Positions 59,881 to 64,000 of a stretch of 64,000 nt of DNA are shown here, one piece after another. The notes under the pieces are model-generated. The model was not told the DNA's origin, made no database searches, and worked only from the letters and a program-made list of their open reading frames with translations. Within the stretch, counting starts at the first letter, position 1. Each line of letters opens with the position of its first letter. A program made the position numbers and the translations under genes. Source of the stretch: Xanthobacteraceae bacterium (lineage in GTDB: Bacteria > Pseudomonadota > Alphaproteobacteria > Rhizobiales > Xanthobacteraceae); contig JAIENY010000004.1 in the NCBI GenBank assembly GCA_019750915.1, positions 1 to 64,000 on the forward strand, written 5' to 3'.

Positions 59881-60771
59881 TGGCTTTTTTACTTTGCCTG
59901 GTAGCTCGGTGGGAGTGACCGCTTCGCTTAAAGCAAAGCTCTCCAGAAGCGAGCGGCCCTCAGCCGGATTGGCAAAGGTCCAAAGTCCTTTCTGCGCGCC
60001 TTGAAGCACGGTCGAGTAGACCGCAAGGTCAATCGCCTGGCGAACAGCAAGCTGTGTCGGCTCGGTCTTCGTAACGCCCGCCTCGGCTTGGAGCAGCCTG
60101 TTGACCGAGACGAACTGATAGACGTTCGCCTGAATTCCAATGGAATAGACGGTTTTAGTGGTCGTAACGCTGGTGAGGACCGCGCCGGTCTGAACAGAGA
60201 CGATGCGCATCGCGACCGTCACGGTGTCTCGACGATAATTTACGTTGCCGCCGATATTGAGATAATTCGCACCGGCTCCGCCGGTCATCACATTGCCGTC
60301 GAAGGCGATGATACCACCTTCAAGCAGCAGGCCCGCGAAGCGCACCGGCGGAAGCGGACGAGCATTGTCGCCCTCGAACTCGGCGCGCGTCGCCTTCACA
60401 AGCTGGCGCTCTTGCAACAGATCGTTCAAGCCGGTGCGTTCGTCCACCGTGAACCAGCGGCCATGACCTGCACGTTGAAGCGCATCGACCACAAAGCCGG
60501 CGCCGCCCTGCGTGACCGCGTGCGAAAACACCGCGACGTTGTCATTGGGTTCGTTTTTGCCGGTCAAATCCGGAAATTGATAGACGGCAATGTCGAGCTT
60601 GCGCCTCGGCTTCGGCAGATTGTCGAGATCAAGAGTTGTTGGCGTGGATGGAGTGAGAGTCGGCGGCTGCTCAAGAAAGTCCCGCCCGCCCTGATCCGGC
60701 ATACAGCCGGCCAGCGCCACTGCGACCGAGGACAACAACAACAAACGCACGATATTTCTCGACATCATCAT
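59872..60771 (-). CDS. csgG: curli export channel lipoprotein CsgG
   Basis: A 299-residue lipoprotein with lipobox LAGC (Cys23). The CsgG fold is marked by KLDIAVYQFPDLTGKNEPNDNVAVFSHAVTQGGAGFVVDALQRAGHGRWFTVDERTGLNDLLQERQLV, GGIIAFDGNVMTGGAGANYLNIGGNVNYRRDTVTVAMRIVSVQTGAVLTSVTTTKTVYSIGIQANVYQF (the transmembrane hairpins) and the C-terminal helix. It forms the nonameric outer-membrane pore for curlin. Gene order csgB-F-G then csgA is compact upstream but separated from csgA by 265 bp of AT-rich DNA. Confidence 0.94.
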   Translation of the reverse strand: MMMSRNIVRLLLLSSVAVALAGCMPDQGGRDFLEQPPTLTPSTPTTLDLDNLPKPRRKLDIAVYQFPDLTGKNEPNDNVAVFSHAVTQGGAGFVVDALQRAGHGRWFTVDERTGLNDLLQERQLVKATRAEFEGDNARPLPPVRFAGLLLEGGIIAFDGNVMTGGAGANYLNIGGNVNYRRDTVTVAMRIVSVQTGAVLTSVTTTKTVYSIGIQANVYQFVSVNRLLQAEAGVTKTEPTQLAVRQAIDLAVYSTVLQGAQKGLWTFANPAEGRSLLESFALSEAVTPTELPGKVKKPNS

Positions 60772-60800
60772 TCTCTATGCAGGCGATGGCCGCCAACTCT

Positions 60801-61268
60801 TTAGTTAGTGCCAGAGCCGATGGCGGTCGCCGGCAACGTGATGGTCGTAGAGGTTGACCCATCGTTGACTGTGACCTGAACCTCTTTAGTGCCGTCCGGC
60901 GCAGTTATGGTCACGTAGGTGATCGTCGTTCCTCCGAAAGTGAACGTGCCGTTTGGCTGAGCTGCGGGGCCGAAAATCGCCTGCGTGATGCTATTTGCCA
61001 GCGAGGCATAAAGCTGGCTTTGCAGTTGCTGAGCAAAAATCTGGCCCTGCGTGAGCGGTTTGCTTCCACCTGAGTTGGTCGACGGTAAATGCTGGTTTTG
61101 AGCCTGCGCTGTACTGAGAAGGGTCGAACCGTTCAATGGATTGCCACCGAATGACGGATTGGCAGGCGTGTAGATGAGGGTGCCGGCACAAGCTGGCGCA
61201 GCCATTGCCGCAAAGACGATGCCCGCAAGCGCAAGACGTTGCGCTTGCCTGGGGAAATCAAACGACAC
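60801..61268 (-). CDS. csgF: curli nucleation anchor CsgF
   Basis: A 155-residue exported protein: leader ending MAAPACA, then the CsgF opening GTLIYTPANPSFGGNPLNGSTLLSTAQAQNQH, which plugs the CsgG pore, then a helical/beta domain (LTQGQIFAQQLQSQLYASLANSITQAIFG, GTFTFGGTTITYVTITAPDGTKEVQVTV). The start is GTG 61268 with GGGAGAAGG upstream, 2 bp after the csgB-like stop. It is co-transcribed with csgB and csgG. Confidence 0.93.
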   Translation of the reverse strand: MSFDFPRQAQRLALAGIVFAAMAAPACAGTLIYTPANPSFGGNPLNGSTLLSTAQAQNQHLPSTNSGGSKPLTQGQIFAQQLQSQLYASLANSITQAIFGPAAQPNGTFTFGGTTITYVTITAPDGTKEVQVTVNDGSTSTTITLPATAIGSGTN

Positions 61269-61270
61269 GA

Positions 61271-61762
61271 TTACCTTCTCCCGTATTGTTGGACAGAGAC
61301 GGGAGCGTTCGTACCGGAGATCTGAATCTGATAGCTCAGGCCAGAGCCAACCTGAAGATTGTTGACGTTATTGCCGTTGCCGTTCACGCTGATGTTTGAC
61401 GTGTTGTTGCTTCCGATCTGCGTTGTCGTTAGCGTGTTTTGCGTACCGTTTGCCGACAGGCTGGAGACATTCTGCGAGCCGAGCTGATACTGATTGGTGA
61501 CATTGCCGCTGCCGACAAGATTCGCCGTCGCCGCGTTGTTCGTTCCGATCTGGTTCACCGTTGATGATAGCGTCGCATTAACTGGCGGCGCCAAGGCGGG
61601 CTGTGGCACACCCTGATTTTCGGACCAGACAAAACGCGAAATGTCCGTGTAAGGATTTTTCGACGTTTGTTGCGCGTGAACGGAATTCGGCACTACACAC
61701 AAAAGTAATATGCCGAGTGTTGCCGCCATTTTGCACGGCCCAAGCTTGACGTTTTTTTTCAC
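61271..61762 (-). CDS. csgB: short curlin-repeat protein, probable CsgB nucleator
   Basis: A 163-residue exported protein. Leader about 1-30 (ATLGILLLCVVPNSVHAQ), a 40-residue linker, then about four or five curlin repeats (VNQIGTNNAATANLVGSGN, QYQLGSQNVSSLSANGTQN, TTQIGSNNTSNISVNGNGN, NLQVGSG), closing with SVQQYGRR. The basic, repeat-breaking end is like CsgB, the membrane-bound nucleator, so I call it csgB; a minor CsgA is the alternative. It is the first gene of csgB-F-G. No csgE or csgC-like gene is seen. Confidence 0.82.
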   Translation of the reverse strand: MKKNVKLGPCKMAATLGILLLCVVPNSVHAQQTSKNPYTDISRFVWSENQGVPQPALAPPVNATLSSTVNQIGTNNAATANLVGSGNVTNQYQLGSQNVSSLSANGTQNTLTTTQIGSNNTSNISVNGNGNNVNNLQVGSGLSYQIQISGTNAPVSVQQYGRR

Positions 61763-62305
61763 TGCTCAGCTTCCCCGATTTTGCGAGGTGGCTAACACGC
61801 AGTGAGCAACATTTTTACGACAATCGCAGAACACATAAACAAATCAATCGGGTCAGCGGGAAATCGCATCGGCTGCCTGCTGCGATACCGCGGTTCGGGG
61901 CGCCAATAAGTCAGTATATAAAATCTGCCACGAATGAAGTCGTCCTGGTCAGGATCGCGCCATCGTCTCCACGCGGCATCCTCAACCGCCTGCTTCGTTC
62001 AAAAATAGGGCGCAATAGACAATGCGGGGCAATTTTGGTGATGGCGCGTGCAGTGTATTATCAGACCGCTCCGTACTGGTGGGCACGAACCTCATACTGG
62101 CCCTGTGACTGCCTCGCAAATCGCCTCTGCGTCAGCCGCATCGTTGGCGGCGGACTGCACTTTCCGCGAAGGTTCAAACTGACCAGGCTTTGTTAAAAAG
62201 CTTATCGGCTCGACTGCGGTCCTTGGGCGGAGAATTCGGGCAATGCGACTACAACCTGTACCGTGCAGTGCTGATCAAACCTATCTCCAGCGTCGCTCTC
62301 CAAAA
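61763..62305. other. 543-bp gene-free stretch upstream of csgB
   Basis: It must hold the csgBFG promoter near the csgB end (an AT-rich patch at about 61815-61850). No gene, insertion sequence or regulatory dyad was recognised. A plus-strand frame from 62190 has no signature and overlaps the tRNA-like sequence. Confidence 0.4.
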
Positions 62306-62380
62306 ACGGGAATTCTTCAATGGTTGCTCAGAGAATGCCTACCAATTTGGGAAGGTGACGGTTCGATTCCGGTCCCTGTA
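62306..62380 (+). other. degenerate tRNA-like sequence
   Basis: 75 bases with partial tRNA shape. ACGGGAA (62306-62312) can pair at 6 of 7 positions with TCCCTGT near 62372-62379, and CGGTTCGATTCCG (62359-62371) is a good T arm with TTCGATT loop. The D arm can be drawn (TTCT/AGAG), but the D loop is too long and the anticodon stem is broken, with no U before an anticodon. No CCA end. It is directly followed by an intrinsic terminator, as tRNAs often are. It may be a decayed tRNA. Confidence 0.3.
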
Positions 62381-62402
62381 GAGACTCAGTGCATTTAAAA
62401 AT

Positions 62403-62424
62403 GCCCGCCATTGGCGGGCTTTTC
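62403..62424 (+). terminator. intrinsic terminator after the tRNA-like sequence
   Basis: GCCCGCCA and TGGCGGGC form a near-perfect hairpin with a minimal loop, flanked by AAAA before and TTTTCTT after. It would stop plus-strand transcription from the tRNA-like element; the preceding A run also makes it usable on the other strand. Confidence 0.7.
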
Positions 62425-62462
62425 TTAAACGGAGAAAGACATTCTCCGAAATTCAGACTGGA

Positions 62463-62485
62463 TGGCTGGGGCGGGAGGATTCGAA
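62463..62485 (-). other. detached 3-prime end of a tRNA (tRNA-Gln-like), possible att site
   Basis: Read on the minus strand, these 23 bases give TTCGAAT, the T-loop, then CCTCC, CGCCCCA, G and CCA: the 3-prime side of a T arm, a full 3-prime acceptor strand, the discriminator and CCA. The acceptor would pair with TGGGGCG, as in alphaproteobacterial tRNA-Gln. The 5-prime side of the T stem is ATGAA and does not pair, and no D or anticodon arm follows, so this is a fragment. Such 3-prime pieces are typical leftovers of integrase attachment sites. Confidence 0.5.
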
Positions 62486-62659
62486 TTCATGCATCCTGAT
62501 CGAACCGGTCTCTGACCAATTACCGAACTGAGAGCGAGCCAGCTTTTGCCTTATCGCCTCTGCCGCTCACCTGAAGCGACTTTCGAAAAAGCTCTTCGAG
62601 AAATGATACTTCTGTTGTGATCCTAAATCAACGGCGCCGCCACAACATCATTTAAAATA

Positions 62660-63193
62660 TCAATTTTGCGAGTCTAATTTTGTGATGAGATTCGGGATGT
62701 AATGGCAAGGAAGACCAAGGTCGACATGACCACCCGCGAGCTGAACATGATCACCCATTTTAACTGTCAAACCGGATGGGACCAGATAGACGCTCCGCGA
62801 CCCATCTTGGTCTCCATCAAGGTGGACGAGACTCCTTACGTTAGCAAGATAGTCAGGGTTGATCGCCATGCGCGATGTGAACTGCGTGTTCTGCAACAGC
62901 CTCGAAGCCTGTTCTATCGTCAGAAAGCCTACCACGCGCCCGCTTCCCGAGCGCCCTGCAAAACCCGCTGGATTTCCGTGGCAAGCAATAATCTGCTCAG
63001 TTTGATCCGGCGCACCGGCTCGATCTGCCGTCTTTGTAAAGGGCAACAAAGCCAACGCAACCGTGAAACCAACCGCTGCCAGAGTTAAATTCCGCCACGC
63101 AGGCGCGTCCCGCCAGAGACTGAAATCCTCTTGGGGCAACACCTCTGGAAACTGCCGCGACGCAGACAGAGGCATAAACTCTCGCTCTTTCAT
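62660..63193 (-). CDS. single-pass membrane protein of unknown function
   Basis: About 177 residues. A cytoplasmic N-terminus (about 40 residues) leads to one helix, WRNLTLAAVGFTVALALLPF, then a probably periplasmic domain with two Cys (CHGNPAGFAGRSGSGRVVGFLTIEQASRLLQNTQFTSRMAINPDYLANVRSLV, late LPCHYIPNLI). I do not recognise the family. ATG 63193 has GGAG upstream; the frame is open 29 codons further but into the neighbouring gene. It is 25 bp downstream of the AAA+ ATPase gene, so the two are probably one operon. Confidence 0.65.
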   Translation of the reverse strand: MKEREFMPLSASRQFPEVLPQEDFSLWRDAPAWRNLTLAAVGFTVALALLPFTKTADRAGAPDQTEQIIACHGNPAGFAGRSGSGRVVGFLTIEQASRLLQNTQFTSRMAINPDYLANVRSLVHLDGDQDGSRSVYLVPSGLTVKMGDHVQLAGGHVDLGLPCHYIPNLITKLDSQN

Positions 63194-63218
63194 AACTCCG
63201 CTCCGCTGAAGCGTCCGC

Positions 63219-64000
63219 TTATTGCACAATAGTCGCCCACACGGCGCCTTGGCTTTCGGCAAGAGCAACGCGCGTGGCACCCTTTCGCTTAGCGTCGATT
63301 AGAGAGTCTGCAATAACTTCTTCAATGGCACGCACTAGATCACGTGCAGAGGCTGCATAGCCAAGCTTGCGATGTCTGTTCACGAGATCGAGCAGAATTT
63401 GAGGGTTGATACCGCCCTCACCAATCTCAAGACCGTATCCTTGGATCATACTTTCAATTTCAAGCGCGGCGACCCGCGCGACGTCGAGACCACCCAAAGG
63501 CTCAAAAATGAAGATGCGATCGATGCGGCTCAGAACTTCGGGCGCAAAACCCGAGGCGCGTAATGCACCATCCGAAGCCCGCCGCAACTCATCAGGTTCG
63601 TGCGCATATCGCTTGCTCAAATCGGCCAGCACATCGACCGCCGCATTCGTTGTCAGAATGAACAACGCGCGTGTTGTCGATATCTGCTTGCCGTCTGACG
63701 CCTCTGTCACGAATCCATCGTTCCATGCTGTCAGAAAGTTCTTATGGACATCGGGATGCGCCTTCTCAATTTCATCGAGAAGTACAATAGCATCCGGCGT
63801 ATCACGCAAACCGGCCGTCAGCTTGCCGTAACTCGTTGAGCCCACATAGCCTTTTGCAGCTCCAAACAACGACGTTGATGCGAACCCTCCGCTTGAGAAC
63901 TGCGTCATATCGAAGTGCAAAAGCTTTCGACCGATCACATTAGCAAGAACCTTGCCGAGATACGTCTTACCTGAGCCCGGAGGCCCGGCGAACAGAAAGA
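63219..64000 (-). CDS. ClpA/ClpB-like AAA+ ATPase, C-terminal part (5-prime end outside window)
   Basis: The frame is open to the window edge; 260 residues are visible. Walker A FAGPPGSGKTYLGK lies at the very start, then FDMTQFSSGGFASTSLFGAAKGYVGS (pore-loop region), Walker B IVLLDEIEKAHPDVHKNFLTAWNDGFVTE, sensor 1 FILTTNAAVDVL, arginine finger FAPEVLSRIDRIFIFEPL and sensor 2 GYAASARDLVRAIEEVI. These fit the second ATPase domain of ClpA/B-type unfoldases. No ClpP-binding IGF loop can be recognised in the visible part. The operon partner downstream is an unknown membrane protein, so a role in secretion or envelope function is possible. Confidence 0.88.
   Translation of the reverse strand, partial: FLFAGPPGSGKTYLGKVLANVIGRKLLHFDMTQFSSGGFASTSLFGAAKGYVGSTSYGKLTAGLRDTPDAIVLLDEIEKAHPDVHKNFLTAWNDGFVTEASDGKQISTTRALFILTTNAAVDVLADLSKRYAHEPDELRRASDGALRASGFAPEVLSRIDRIFIFEPLGGLDVARVAALEIESMIQGYGLEIGEGGINPQILLDLVNRHRKLGYAASARDLVRAIEEVIADSLIDAKRKGATRVALAESQGAVWATIVQ

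Noticed and set aside
61763-62305. A gene between csgB and the tRNA-like element
   Set aside because: No frame shows a start with ribosome site or a recognisable motif.

Overview
The window looks like chromosomal DNA of a high-GC alphaproteobacterium, most likely of the Bradyrhizobium/Rhodopseudomonas/Afipia group. This rests on the csgH-type curli cluster, the type II secretion operon with its divergent gspN/M/L genes, the branched-chain-type (Liv) ABC transporter, and the density of catabolic oxidoreductases with GntR, IclR, TetR and LysR regulators. The assignment comes from gene content only; no rRNA or intact tRNA is present.

Region 1 (1-9.4 kb) is accessory metabolism. It holds the C-terminal two thirds of a haloalkane dehalogenase, an SDR-like protein that lacks the catalytic Tyr, a leftward run (cupin, internally duplicated DAG-motif protein, carboxymuconolactone-decarboxylase-like protein, SDR, TetR, VOC protein), a TetR gene divergent from two more SDR genes, and the remains of a LysR gene.

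Region 2 (9.6-33.5 kb) is a large, mostly leftward catabolic cluster: enolase-superfamily enzyme, IclR regulator, MHS transporter, nitrilase, LVIVD-repeat protein, D-2-hydroxyacid dehydrogenase, cytochrome b561-like protein, DUF1330 protein, quinone oxidoreductase, DapA-family lyase, Zn alcohol dehydrogenase, a divergent GntR regulator, a periplasmic binding protein, an outer-membrane channel of the phenol-degradation type, an AhpC-like protein, an alpha/beta hydrolase, a flavin-dependent monooxygenase and livFGMH. Tandem ATTGGTT boxes, mostly spaced exactly 10 bp, lie before the GntR gene, the dehydrogenase, the channel and the AhpC-like gene, and so probably define one GntR regulon.

Region 3 (33.5-36.8 kb) has a LysR/flavin-reductase divergent pair, a glutathione transferase and a complete second haloalkane dehalogenase, followed by about 0.7 kb of fused gene fragments. 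Region 4 (36.8-44 kb) encodes a three-subunit membrane FAD dehydrogenase (cytochrome c, GMC flavoprotein, Tat-exported small subunit), a di-haem peroxidase and a secreted phosphoesterase.

Region 5 (44.3-56.2 kb) is a near-complete type II secretion system: a short prepilin peptidase, gspN/C-like, M, L, K, J, I, H, G, F and E on the minus strand with many short overlaps, and a divergent lipoprotein secretin gspD followed by a Sel1-repeat protein. Region 6 (56.5-61.8 kb) is a curli cluster: csgB-like, csgF, csgG, a very long 613-residue curlin, csgH and an unknown exported protein. No csgE is visible.

Region 7 (61.8-64 kb) is gene-poor. It carries a tRNA-like sequence with a terminator and the detached 3-prime end of what looks like tRNA-Gln (a possible attachment-site scar), then a single-pass membrane protein and the C-terminal AAA+ domain of a ClpA/B-like ATPase running off the window end.
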